Below, piece after piece: positions 16,416 through 23,959 of a stretch of 35,338 bases of DNA; the stretch's first letter is position 1, and each line of letters opens with the position of its first letter. A program made the translations under genes and the position numbers. The DNA lies in contig JAUNCY010000001.1 in assembly GCA_030526325.1 (NCBI GenBank), forward strand, positions 58,173 to 93,510, read 5' to 3'. The stretch comes from Bacillota bacterium (GTDB lineage Bacteria > Bacillota > Clostridia > Peptostreptococcales > Anaerovoracaceae). The notes beneath the pieces were generated by a model. That model was given only the letters and a program-made list of their open reading frames with translations. It searched no databases and was not told the origin of the DNA.

Positions 16416-17453
16416 TTATTCTGCCGCTTCCTCCCAGTATGAAGTGTCTATACTGTCATTAATATCTATCCTGCTCTTTATAAGACCTGACTGAAGGCCA
16501 AGATCAATTGTCTGAAGGATGCTTTTTTCATCGGGATATCCTATCTGTGATTCATCGCTTCCTTCCGGAATAACAGACTCCAGTACCTTTTCAGTCATTG
16601 CGATCTGATGCTCAAGAGTGCTGTTTTTTCCTGCTTCATACACAATCTGTGCAGCCTCTTCCGGATTTTCAGCCACATACTTCCATCCCTTAATGGTTGC
16701 TCTGATAAATCTTACCAGCAGATCGCGGTTTTCTTCAGCCCAGGAACGCTTTACGAAAAGGCAGTCCTCCAACATTGCTGCACCCTCCTTGTTCATATCG
16801 ATAACATTCAGGTCTTCCTCGTTAAATCCGTTTTCCAAGAGGAGAAGGTATTCGTTATAGCTCATTGCAGAAGCCACATCCAGTTCTCCCGAAATAAACT
16901 GATCCATTGTGTAATCCTGCTGTTTCCATTCAATATCCTTTTCCGGATCAAGGCCGTTCAGCTGGGCAAGTGCATAAAATTCATACTGTCTTCCGCCAAA
17001 CCAGCTTCCGACTTTTTTTCCTTTGAGGTCTTTTCCTGTCTTTATTCCGGATTCAGCCTTTGCAACCAGATACTGAGGGCTGTTTCTGAAAGTCTGGAAT
17101 ACGTTTATAAAATCATATCCGCCTTCCTGATATGTCAGCACGCTGCTGTAAAAAGCCACACCTACCTGCGCCACATCATTTTCCACCTGATCCTCTGAGC
17201 TGACATCTGTACCTCCCGGAAGTATTTCTACGTCAATCCCTTCCTCCTCATAAAAGCCTTTTGCTTCAGCCGCATAAAGTCCCGCAAACTGTCCCTGCGG
17301 AAGCCATAAAGACTGTACCGTAATCTTATCAAGACCGTTCTCAGCCCCTAAATCTCCGGAATCCCCGGCAGTATCCGCTCCGCCGCAGCCCGTAATCAAA
17401 GCTGCCAGCAGGGAAATTATCATCGCAAAAACCGCTGTTTTTCTTATTTTCAT
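16416..17453 (-). CDS. ABC transporter substrate-binding lipoprotein, NMT1/ThiY/SsuA type
   Basis: This roughly 345-residue lipoprotein has a signal peptide ending in lipobox LITGC, with the lipidated Cys near residue 23. It is followed by an NMT1/THI5-like periplasmic-binding domain: WLPQGQFAGLYAAEAKGFYEEEGIDVEILPGG is split over about 50-80, and GSWFGGRQYEF over about 144-154. Relatives bind pyrimidines (ThiY), sulfonates or taurine (SsuA, TauA). The GQFAGLY-AEAKGFYEEEG block is closest in style to ThiY proteins. Start 17453 is chosen because AAGGAGG lies 10 bases upstream, whereas ATG 17462 is only one base from it. It follows the second permease gene by about 55 bases. In this operon the ligand is probably sulfur-bearing, which is an inference. 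Confidence 0.85.
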   Translation of the reverse strand: MKIRKTAVFAMIISLLAALITGCGGADTAGDSGDLGAENGLDKITVQSLWLPQGQFAGLYAAEAKGFYEEEGIDVEILPGGTDVSSEDQVENDVAQVGVAFYSSVLTYQEGGYDFINVFQTFRNSPQYLVAKAESGIKTGKDLKGKKVGSWFGGRQYEFYALAQLNGLDPEKDIEWKQQDYTMDQFISGELDVASAMSYNEYLLLLENGFNEEDLNVIDMNKEGAAMLEDCLFVKRSWAEENRDLLVRFIRATIKGWKYVAENPEEAAQIVYEAGKNSTLEHQIAMTEKVLESVIPEGSDESQIGYPDEKSILQTIDLGLQSGLIKSRIDINDSIDTSYWEEAAE

Positions 17454-17509
17454 TTTATTCATTCCTCCTTCTCACTTTTCTTTTCCTTTATTTCTCTATT
17501 TCTGTCTCT

Positions 17510-18295
17510 TTATTTCATGTCAATCTGCTGTGATACATGCCAGCCGGTCACACGCTTTTCCGCCATACAGATAATTCCGTAAATTATGATGCTTAGTATT
17601 GAAATCGCTGCAATATATGCCCATCCCAACTGTTTCATATTTCCAACCTTAAGAGTATATTTAATCATGTATCCCATACCCGAGGTCTCACTTGAAAAGA
17701 ACTCACTTATTATTGTGGCCAGCATTGCTGATGAAACGCCTATTTTTAATGCGGTAAACACGGCAGGCAGGCTGTTTGGTATTCTCAGTTTTATAAATAC
17801 ATCTGATGCAGACGACCCGTTTGCCTTCATCAGTTCCAGGCCGTTCTCCGGCAGATCGTTAAGTCCACGGAATGCATTTACCGCCATAATCCCTGAAACA
17901 ACAATAGTAATCACCGCCAGCTTCGCCGCAAAATCATTTTCAAACCATCTGTTCATAAGAGGCGCGAGCGCCACTATCGGAACGGAATTAATCATTGTCA
18001 TAATAAAAAGACCTCCGTATCCCCGGTCGGGGAATGCCGTTGCCAGTAATGCCGCAGCATATCCGATAATTGAGCCCAGCGCCAGACCTGTGACTGAGGG
18101 AACTAATGTAGTGACTGCATTTTCAGGAATACTGTCTGCCGCACCTGTAAACGCTGCCGCAATATCCAGCGGAAGCGGGAGCTGCAGTATCTTAATATTA
18201 AAAATCTTATGTATAACTCCGCATTGTAAAAGCAGAATAAGTGCCGCTCCAAATATTAACGGAGGCAGTACGCTGCTGTATTTCAGCCTTTTCAT
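17510..18295 (-). CDS. ABC transporter permease, SsuC/TauC/ThiX type (second subunit)
   Basis: This 261-residue integral membrane protein has six predicted helices and the cytoplasmic EAA-like loop (ELMKANGSSASDVFIKLRIPNSLPA, about 163-187, abbreviated) of BPD_transp_1 permeases. ATG 18295 overlaps the preceding permease stop by ATGA (18292-18295). Two different permease genes side by side suggest a heterodimer, whereas ThiXYZ and SsuABC systems normally use one permease. The membrane partner is the 262-residue permease and the ATPase upstream. The substrate follows the binding protein and is unknown. Confidence 0.88.
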   Translation of the reverse strand: MKRLKYSSVLPPLIFGAALILLLQCGVIHKIFNIKILQLPLPLDIAAAFTGAADSIPENAVTTLVPSVTGLALGSIIGYAAALLATAFPDRGYGGLFIMTMINSVPIVALAPLMNRWFENDFAAKLAVITIVVSGIMAVNAFRGLNDLPENGLELMKANGSSASDVFIKLRIPNSLPAVFTALKIGVSSAMLATIISEFFSSETSGMGYMIKYTLKVGNMKQLGWAYIAAISILSIIIYGIICMAEKRVTGWHVSQQIDMK

Positions 18296-19080
18296 AATTC
18301 TGTCCCCTTTCTCCTTCTCTTCCACGGAACAAAAATGTACTCTGCCGCAGATATCAGAATGAAACTCATAAGACCCAGTACTGCAGAAATTATTAATGCA
18401 GGCCAGAACTGTCCGGCAGTGCCTCCGCCGTACAGTGTAAATATAATCACATATCCTATACCGTCTTTTGAGCTCAGGGTATCCACCAGTATAGCAGCAG
18501 TTACTGCCATTGGCGCTGATATTTTAAGCCCCGAGAAAAGATATGGCAGGGAGAACGGGAAAAGAAGCTTGAAATACAGCTGCCTTTTCCCCGATGCATA
18601 TGATATCATCATGGTCTTTAATTCCTCTTTTACGGATTTTAATCCGCTCAGCAGATTTACAGCCACCGGAAAAAATGTTATGTATGCTGCAATGACAGTT
18701 CTGGAAACAGAAATGTCTTTGAATATTCCGAATACTATCGGCGCCAGTCCGAGAATCGGTATCATCTGTGAAAAAAGAAGGTAGGGCAGCAGCATTTTTT
18801 CACATAATCCGGAAAGACTCATCAGCACTGCCAATATTATCCCTGCCAATGCACCTATTGCAAATCCTGCGGCAGCATAAGACATTGTAATTCCCGCCTG
18901 TCCCATAAGCTCTGCTCCGTTTTCGGCAAAAGAAACTCCGATTTCCCATAACCCCGGTACTTTTTTTGATGCCATCGGGTCTTGTATACCATACTTTAAA
19001 ATTAAAGACGCAGCCTCCCATAACGCGGCGGCTCCCGTAAACCATAAAGCCGTGCAGGCGGCCCTGCTATATGTTTTCAT
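18292..19080 (-). CDS. ABC transporter permease, SsuC/TauC/ThiX type (first subunit)
   Basis: This 262-residue membrane protein has a BPD_transp_1 domain with about six helices and the ATPase-contact loop near MISYASGKRQLYFKLLFPFS (about 160-180). ATG 19080 is preferred over 19095 because GAGGAG lies 8 bases upstream. It overlaps the ATPase gene end by 14 bases and the next permease by 4, so translation is tightly coupled. It is distinct in sequence from its neighbour permease, which supports a heterodimeric channel. Confidence 0.88.
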   Translation of the reverse strand: MKTYSRAACTALWFTGAAALWEAASLILKYGIQDPMASKKVPGLWEIGVSFAENGAELMGQAGITMSYAAAGFAIGALAGIILAVLMSLSGLCEKMLLPYLLFSQMIPILGLAPIVFGIFKDISVSRTVIAAYITFFPVAVNLLSGLKSVKEELKTMMISYASGKRQLYFKLLFPFSLPYLFSGLKISAPMAVTAAILVDTLSSKDGIGYVIIFTLYGGGTAGQFWPALIISAVLGLMSFILISAAEYIFVPWKRRRKGTEL

Positions 19081-19852
19081 AATATCTCTCCTCAAACACT
19101 TCTCTAAGCTGCGAGACAGTTCTGAAAAATTCGTCGCTTTTTAAAAGAGCCGGGGTCCTGGGTCTGGGAAGACTGATATCCGTCAGCGCTGCAATTCTTG
19201 CCGGATTTGATGACATGACACATACTCTGTCTGACAGAAAAGCAGCTTCGGAAATATTATGTGTCACAAACACTATTGTCTTTTTTGTATTTCTCCATAT
19301 CCTCAGAATATCCCCGTGCAGCCTCTCCCGGGTAAATTCATCCAGTGCCGAAAAAGGCTCATCCATGAGCAGGATCTCAGGATCTGACGCAAGCGCTCTT
19401 GCTATTCCCACTCTCTGCTGCATTCCTCCGCTAAGCTCCGAAGGATAGCTGTTTTCATATCCGTAAAGATCCACCAGACTAAGCTGCTCCATGGCAATCT
19501 CCCTTCGCTGTTTTTTCGGAATATTCTGCAGTTCTAAAGGCAGTTCTATGTTCTGCAGCACAGTTCTCCATTCAAGAAGTGACGGCGATTGAAAAACCAT
19601 TCCGTATTTATGAGCAAGCCTTGCCTGTTCCGCATCTGTTCCCGATACGGTCACCCTGCCCTGAACGGGACGTATTAAATCTGCTATTATCCTCAGCAGG
19701 GTTGTTTTGCCGCAGCCGGAAGGTCCAAGAATGGACAGAAATTCACCCTTGCGAATATCCAATGATACATTATCCAGAGTTTTCCCCGTGATTTTTTTGC
19801 TGCCCGGATATTCCATGCTCACATTTTCAAGCCTTATTTCAAATTCCTCCAC
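19067..19852 (-). CDS. ABC transporter ATPase, SsuB/TauB/ThiZ type
   Basis: This 261-residue ATPase has Walker A GPSGCGKT (43-50), Q-loop VFQSPSLLEWRTVLQNI, signature LSGGMQQRVGIARAL (140-154), Walker B ILLMDEP (160-166) followed by FSALDEFTR, and switch His in FVTHNISEA. The LLEWRTV segment is typical of nitrate/sulfonate/taurine/ThiZ ATPases. The start is GTG 19852 with AAAGGAG 8 bases upstream. It begins 27 bases after the metY stop with no terminator between, so it is very probably cotranscribed with metY and under its leader control. Confidence 0.9.
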   Translation of the reverse strand: MEEFEIRLENVSMEYPGSKKITGKTLDNVSLDIRKGEFLSILGPSGCGKTTLLRIIADLIRPVQGRVTVSGTDAEQARLAHKYGMVFQSPSLLEWRTVLQNIELPLELQNIPKKQRREIAMEQLSLVDLYGYENSYPSELSGGMQQRVGIARALASDPEILLMDEPFSALDEFTRERLHGDILRIWRNTKKTIVFVTHNISEAAFLSDRVCVMSSNPARIAALTDISLPRPRTPALLKSDEFFRTVSQLREVFEERYYENI

Positions 19853-19879
19853 TCTTTTTTCTCCTTTCCGACTTACCGG

Positions 19880-21175
19880 TTATCCCCGGAAAGCCTGATC
19901 TAAATCTGCTATTATATCCTTTATGCTCTCAGTACCTATTGAAAGTCTGATGGTGTTAGGCTTTATTCCCTGTTCAAGAAGTTCTTCCTCAGAAAGCTGG
20001 GAATGAGTTGTGCTTGCAGGATGAATTACGAGAGATTTTACATCCGCAACATTCGCCAGCAGCGAGAATATCTGAAGTCTGTCTATAAATTCCTGAGCTT
20101 CTTTTGCTCCTCCTTTTATTTCAAAAGTGAATATTGATCCTCCGCCGTTAGGATAATATTTTTCATATAAATCATGGTTAGGGTGATCCTTTAATGAAGG
20201 ATGGTTGACCTTTTCCACCTTAGGATGCTTTGTCAGATACTCTATTACCTTCTTTGTGTTTTCTCCGTGTCTTTCCACTCTCAGAGACAGGGTTTCCAGA
20301 CCCTGGAGAAGAAGGAAAGCATTGAAAGGTGAAATTGTCGCGCCTGTGTCTCTAAGAAGGATTGCCCTGATTTTAGTTACAAAGGCCGTCGCACCCACTG
20401 CCTTTGTAAAAGATATTCCGTGATAACTCGGATCAGGCTCTGTCAGATAAGGGAATTTTCCGCTTCCTTCCCAGTCGAACTTTCCGCTGTCAACGATTAC
20501 TCCGCCCAGGGTTGTTCCGTGACCTCCGATAAATTTTGTCGCTGAATGCACCACTATATCAGCTCCGTGTTCTATCGGTCTGAACAGGTAAGGTGTTGCA
20601 AAGGTTGAGTCTATAACAAGAGGTATCTTATTCTCATGCGCAATCTCTGACAGTTCATCCACATTCGCAATGTCGCTGTTCGGATTTCCCAGCGCCTCTA
20701 TGAAAATTCCCTTTGTATCCGGTCTTACAGCAGCTTTGACTTCCTCGAGATTGTGAATATCGACAAAGGTTGTATTGATACCGTACTGTGGCAGTGTATG
20801 AGCAAGAAGGTTGTATGTGCCTCCGTAAATGGTCTTTTGAGCTACAATATGACCTCCGCCTGCTGCCAGATTCTGAATTGTATAAGTAATTGCCGATGCT
20901 CCTGAGGCCGTTGCCAGAGCCCCTGCGCCGCCTTCCAGAGATGCTATTCTTTTTTCAAATACATCCTGTGTTGAGTTGGTGAGTCTTCCGTAAATGTTTC
21001 CCGCATCAGCCAGTCCGAATCTAGCTGCCGCATGAGCCGAGTTTTTAAACACATAAGATGTTGTCTGGTATATAGGCACCGCTCTTGCATCTGATGCCGG
21101 ATCCGCTTCTTCCTGTCCTATGTGTAACTGCTTTGTTTCAAATCCCCATTTTGCTGTATCTATAATGTTTGCCAT
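19880..21175 (-). CDS. metY: O-acetylhomoserine sulfhydrylase (MetY)
   Basis: This 431-residue PLP enzyme of the Cys/Met metabolism family makes homocysteine from O-acetylhomoserine and sulfide. The PLP lysine is K214 in HSATKFIGGHGTTLGG. Other family features are ETKQLHIGQE near the N-terminus, GNPNSDIANVDEL (163-175) and the end segment SLVIHPASTTHSQL. Length and motifs fit MetY (about 430) rather than the shorter cystathionine enzymes. ATG 21175 has AAGGAG 9 bases upstream. It heads an operon with an ABC importer and a DUF523 desulfidase. Its 350-base leader carries a Met/Cys-rich peptide and a terminator, so expression should respond to Met or Cys supply. Confidence 0.93.
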   Translation of the reverse strand: MANIIDTAKWGFETKQLHIGQEEADPASDARAVPIYQTTSYVFKNSAHAAARFGLADAGNIYGRLTNSTQDVFEKRIASLEGGAGALATASGASAITYTIQNLAAGGGHIVAQKTIYGGTYNLLAHTLPQYGINTTFVDIHNLEEVKAAVRPDTKGIFIEALGNPNSDIANVDELSEIAHENKIPLVIDSTFATPYLFRPIEHGADIVVHSATKFIGGHGTTLGGVIVDSGKFDWEGSGKFPYLTEPDPSYHGISFTKAVGATAFVTKIRAILLRDTGATISPFNAFLLLQGLETLSLRVERHGENTKKVIEYLTKHPKVEKVNHPSLKDHPNHDLYEKYYPNGGGSIFTFEIKGGAKEAQEFIDRLQIFSLLANVADVKSLVIHPASTTHSQLSEEELLEQGIKPNTIRLSIGTESIKDIIADLDQAFRG

Positions 21176-21260
21176 TTTATTATCTCCTTTTCTTTTATGT
21201 TTTTCTTTTATTGATTTTTCCTGTAATGTCAGATGATTTTCTCTTCCGTCTTTTCTGTTT

Positions 21261-21329
21261 TCACATTCGACCGTATCTCCAGTTGTGACGGATGAGAGTA
21301 ATTAGATACTCCACATAATTTACTTTCAT
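21261..21329 (-). CDS. Possible 22-codon ORF between the attenuator and metY
   Basis: The frame ATG 21329 to TGA 21261 reads MKVNYVEYLITLIRHNWRYGRM. It has AAAGGAG about 10 bases upstream and lies after the terminator, in the metY leader. It could be a second leader ORF or chance. I see no Met/Cys run in it, and its only internal sign of use is the ribosome binding site. Confidence 0.25.
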   Translation of the reverse strand: MKVNYVEYLITLIRHNWRYGRM

Positions 21330-21350
21330 TTCCGTTCTTCTCCTTTGCAT

Positions 21351-21379
21351 AAAAAAAAGGAAGCAGTTTATCTGCTCCC
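21351..21379 (-). terminator. Intrinsic terminator in the metY leader (attenuator)
   Basis: An 8-bp stem GGGAGCAG / CTGCTTCC (21379-21372 and 21366-21359, loop ATAAA) is followed by eight T (21358-21351). It lies between the leader peptide and metY. Its 5' arm and the eight bases upstream (AAAATCCC) can instead pair with GCTTCGGGATTTT (21468-21456) inside the leader peptide gene. That gives 13 pairs including two G-U, and an antiterminator. Confidence 0.85.
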
Positions 21380-21405
21380 GGGATTTTAAACACGATATCT
21401 TATAT

Positions 21406-21525
21406 TCAGCTATTTGAAGAACCCAAAATGTGAATATGCCGATACTGCGTGCCGCAAAATCCCGAAGCACACATCATCATACACATGCACATATTCATAG
21501 CGGTTGAAAATACTGACTGTTTCAT
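21406..21525 (-). CDS. Met/Cys-rich leader peptide of the metY operon
   Basis: This 39-codon frame from ATG 21525 to TGA 21406 has AAAGGAG 8 bases upstream. It begins MKQSVFSTA and then MNMCMCMMMC (codons 10-19), with six Met and three Cys codons out of ten; a further Cys is at 24. Directly after the run, codons 20-23 plus one base form the 5' half of the antiterminator. A ribosome stalled in the run would leave that half free to pair, and one moving on would cover it and let the terminator form. This matches classical amino-acid attenuation, with Met and/or Cys as the sensed charge. The rest (GTQYRHIHILGSSNS) has no recognisable feature. Confidence 0.8.
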   Translation of the reverse strand: MKQSVFSTAMNMCMCMMMCASGFCGTQYRHIHILGSSNS

Positions 21526-21579
21526 TTTGGTTTCTCCTTTCCTTTAATTTATATAACCTATCTGTTTTATATGTTTTGT

Positions 21580-21608
21580 ATGATAACAGTCTTTATATTC
21601 TTTGTCAA
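21580..21608 (-). promoter_or_regulatory. Strong promoter of the metY leader
   Basis: Minus-strand TTGACA (21608-21603, perfect), a 17-base spacer ending TGT, and TATCAT (21585-21580) lie about 55 bases upstream of the leader peptide start. No S-box or Met T-box sequence is present between it and metY. Confidence 0.85.
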
Positions 21609-21752
21609 CCCCTTTTTTATAATTATTAAAATATTTTTCTGCTGTATTTCGATACTGCCGCCCTGCTCCCGCAGCAAGACCTTACTTCCTATAGACGGTT
21701 TCCGCCTCAGCGAAGCCGGCGTGTTCTCTTCATATAATATCTGTCAGAATAA

Positions 21753-21798
21753 AATAAAACCGGAAGTTCTCCCTGCGGTGAGTTCCTCCGGCTTTATT
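21753..21798 (-). terminator. Terminator downstream of the C39-type peptidase gene
   Basis: A roughly 13-bp stem with one mismatch (AATAAAgCCGGAG / TTCCGGTTTTATT pattern, arms 21798-21786 and 21766-21753) is followed by AT-rich sequence. It lies between the stop at 21833 and the metY promoter. The 145 bases between it and the promoter hold nothing clear except a small hairpin (CTGC/GCAG). Confidence 0.6.
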
Positions 21799-21832
21799 TC
21801 TTATTTATTTTATTTACCCCTTCTATCGTTAT

Positions 21833-22648
21833 TTACTGTATGCAGCTGTAACTCCACAGATTCTTAGCCTGTGAAATTATCGTCTCGAGCTCCCATGCCT
21901 TTGCACTGTTTTTTTTGCTGCTCGGATCCCTTATCTCTATGAGTCCGTCTTTGTTTACTCCTGTAAGCACTATGTAATGACCTGTATCGGTAAAATCTCC
22001 GGGACCCATTATGCATATCACAGGGTGACCTCCGTTCAGTTCTGAAATTATCACGGACTTGTCCGGCGTAAGATTCTTTGCCTGAAGACCTATTTTCTCT
22101 GCCAGTTCCGTCATCATTGTCCAGGACGAACCGCTGCCGTCAACATAATATCCCTTCTCTTCCGCAAGCCTGGCCAGACTTTCCGGATTCCACCTTGTAT
22201 CTCCCGTCAGTCCGCAGTATACCATTGACAGGCTTGTGGGCCCGCAGCCGGTGACTGCGAGAAAATCAGAGCCGTACATTTCATATCCCCATCTTTCATC
22301 CCACTGAATAAACAGAGGAATTTCTCCTTTTTTCACTTCTTCAGTCAGATCCGTATCCCCGGCTCCGTCTTCCCGGTTATTATATCCAAGCACAAATTCC
22401 CTTGCTTCGGGATTTCTGTCGTAAAGCTCCGCAAGACTTTCAGGATATCCATGCTCAATCAGCACTTCCGATGAGAGGATTTTTACGATTTCCCCTCCGC
22501 CCGTTTCTCCGGCAGCGTGAGCTGCGGTAAAAAAAATCAGCCCCGCAAATACGGCGATTAACGTTATTGCTCTTATTCGTCTTCTTCTTTGTCTTCGCTG
22601 TGCCAGCTTCCTTTTTCTTTTTCTTGCCTCGTATGATGATTCTGTCAT
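21833..22648 (-). CDS. Membrane-anchored C39-like cysteine peptidase
   Basis: This 271-residue protein has a very basic N-terminus (RKRKLAQRRQRRRR), a single transmembrane helix (about 27-46) and an extracytoplasmic papain-like domain. Predicted catalytic residues are Q115 (LFIQWDERWGYE), C135 (TGCGPTSLSMV), H224 (TGHYIVLTG) and D241 (IRDPSS). This is the stand-alone C39_2 type, often acting on peptides or cell-wall-linked substrates; no ABC export domain is attached. ATG 22648 has GGGGAGAGG upstream, partly in a small CCCC/GGGG hairpin. It follows the VanR/VanS-like pair by 120 bases, so it may belong to the cell-envelope response, though a hairpin lies between. Confidence 0.85.
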   Translation of the reverse strand: MTESSYEARKRKRKLAQRRQRRRRIRAITLIAVFAGLIFFTAAHAAGETGGGEIVKILSSEVLIEHGYPESLAELYDRNPEAREFVLGYNNREDGAGDTDLTEEVKKGEIPLFIQWDERWGYEMYGSDFLAVTGCGPTSLSMVYCGLTGDTRWNPESLARLAEEKGYYVDGSGSSWTMMTELAEKIGLQAKNLTPDKSVIISELNGGHPVICIMGPGDFTDTGHYIVLTGVNKDGLIEIRDPSSKKNSAKAWELETIISQAKNLWSYSCIQ

Positions 22649-22697
22649 AGTCCTCTCCCCTTTCGGGGCGGCTGCCGCATTTTATCAGGAACGTCAG

Positions 22698-22748
22698 AAT
22701 ACCCCGGTTTCTGATTTAATTAAACCAGAAAAAACCGGGGTATTTTTT
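22698..22748. terminator. Long hairpin between the VanS-like and C39-like genes
   Basis: Perfect 13-bp arms AATACCCCGGTTT (22698-22710) and AAACCGGGGTATT (22732-22744) enclose a second partial hairpin around TTTAATTAAA. The T-run (22743-22748) is on the plus strand, while both flanking genes are on the minus strand. As a minus-strand element it would be a hairpin without a T-tail, so its termination role is uncertain. Confidence 0.5.
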
Positions 22749-22768
22749 AACACTTTCTCGGCAATTTC

Positions 22769-23869
22769 TTAAGATTTCTTAAAACTCGACGGAATCGTCA
22801 CAGTAAATCTTATCCACTCGTTTTCACTTTCGCATATTACGGTGCCTCCGTGAAGAGTCACTATCTCCTTGGTAACGGCAAGCCCCAGTCCGGCTCCTCC
22901 GGTGCCCGAACTTCTTGAGCTGTCCAGCCTGAAAAACTGCTCAAATATATGCTCCTGCATTTCACGGGGAATAGTTTTTCCCTTGTTTTGAGTGATAAGC
23001 TGAACCGATCCGGTTCTCATTTTCCTGAGCTTCAGATCTATTTCCGTGTTTTCGTAGCTGTAATTCACTATATTTCTGAACAGGTTGTCGAATACTCTTT
23101 CCATCTTGTCCACATCGCAGACAAGATAAATTCCGTCTTCAATATCCTCGCTGACGGTAAGTCCCTTAGTTCCGAACTGAGGGCTGAACTCACTTATCAT
23201 CTGCCTGACCATAACCGACAGATTAACATTTGATTTTTCCAGTATCATATGAGTAAAATTGAATCTGGTAATATCGAAGAACTCGTTAATCAATTCCTCC
23301 AGGCGCTGGGCTTTCTTCAGTGCGATATTCATATATTTTTCTCTGGATTTCTCGGGGATATCCGGCTCCTGACACAAAAGAGACAGATAACCGATAACAG
23401 AGGTAAGCGGCGTTTTCAAATCATGAGCCATATACATTATCATGTCATTTTTGCGCTGATTCGCCTCCCGGGCTGCCTGGCGGTTTTCTCTTGCGTTAAT
23501 ACGAATCTGATTCATACTGTTTTCCAGTTCCCCGAACTGACTTGGCAAAACGATTTCCTCATCGCTCTCCGCATACAGATTATCAACCGCCTCTATAATC
23601 TGTCTTATTCCCGAGAAAATCTTGCGGAAATTATATGCTGATATAAAAACCGCACAGATTAGTATGAGCAGCAGACAGATTGTGCTTTTATTCATATCGA
23701 TGAAATTCAGCAGCTGATATAAAGGATCCTCCTTATACCATATTTTTCGCGAGCAGATATAGTCAAAAAAAACAAACAGCACCACAATCACAGCGAAGCA
23801 TATTGCCAGCTGTCTAAGATAATCTTTCAGCCATTTTTTATGTAATGCGTTTTTCTTTTCACCCTTCAT
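22769..23869 (-). CDS. VanS-like sensor histidine kinase
   Basis: This 366-residue kinase has two transmembrane helices (about 20-40 and 62-80), a short outer loop and a HAMP-like linker. DHp H149 lies in YMAHDLKTPLTSVIGYL, the N-box has N262/N266, NKGKTIP replaces a classical DxGxG (as is usual in VanS-like kinases), and GGAGLGLA forms the G2 box. It pairs with a regulator closely resembling VanR. VanS senses glycopeptide antibiotics, but no vanHAX, vanXY or vanT genes are in the window, so this may be an intrinsic envelope sensor. ATG 23869 has AAGGGAG upstream; the gap from the regulator stop is 90 bases. Confidence 0.9.
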   Translation of the reverse strand: MKGEKKNALHKKWLKDYLRQLAICFAVIVVLFVFFDYICSRKIWYKEDPLYQLLNFIDMNKSTICLLLILICAVFISAYNFRKIFSGIRQIIEAVDNLYAESDEEIVLPSQFGELENSMNQIRINARENRQAAREANQRKNDMIMYMAHDLKTPLTSVIGYLSLLCQEPDIPEKSREKYMNIALKKAQRLEELINEFFDITRFNFTHMILEKSNVNLSVMVRQMISEFSPQFGTKGLTVSEDIEDGIYLVCDVDKMERVFDNLFRNIVNYSYENTEIDLKLRKMRTGSVQLITQNKGKTIPREMQEHIFEQFFRLDSSRSSGTGGAGLGLAVTKEIVTLHGGTVICESENEWIRFTVTIPSSFKKS

Positions 23870-23959
23870 ACAGATTCTCCCTTAATGCTTTCTGTTCTCC
23901 TTAACCGGCTGAATTACCAGGCTTCCCGCCTATTGATACGGACAGTCTTTTGAGTAAGT

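Noticed and set aside
21176..21608. S-box (SAM-I) riboswitch or Met T-box in the metY leader
   Set aside because: Neither the S-box core nor the T-box sequence or specifier hairpin is present. The leader instead shows a coding Met/Cys run with a terminator.
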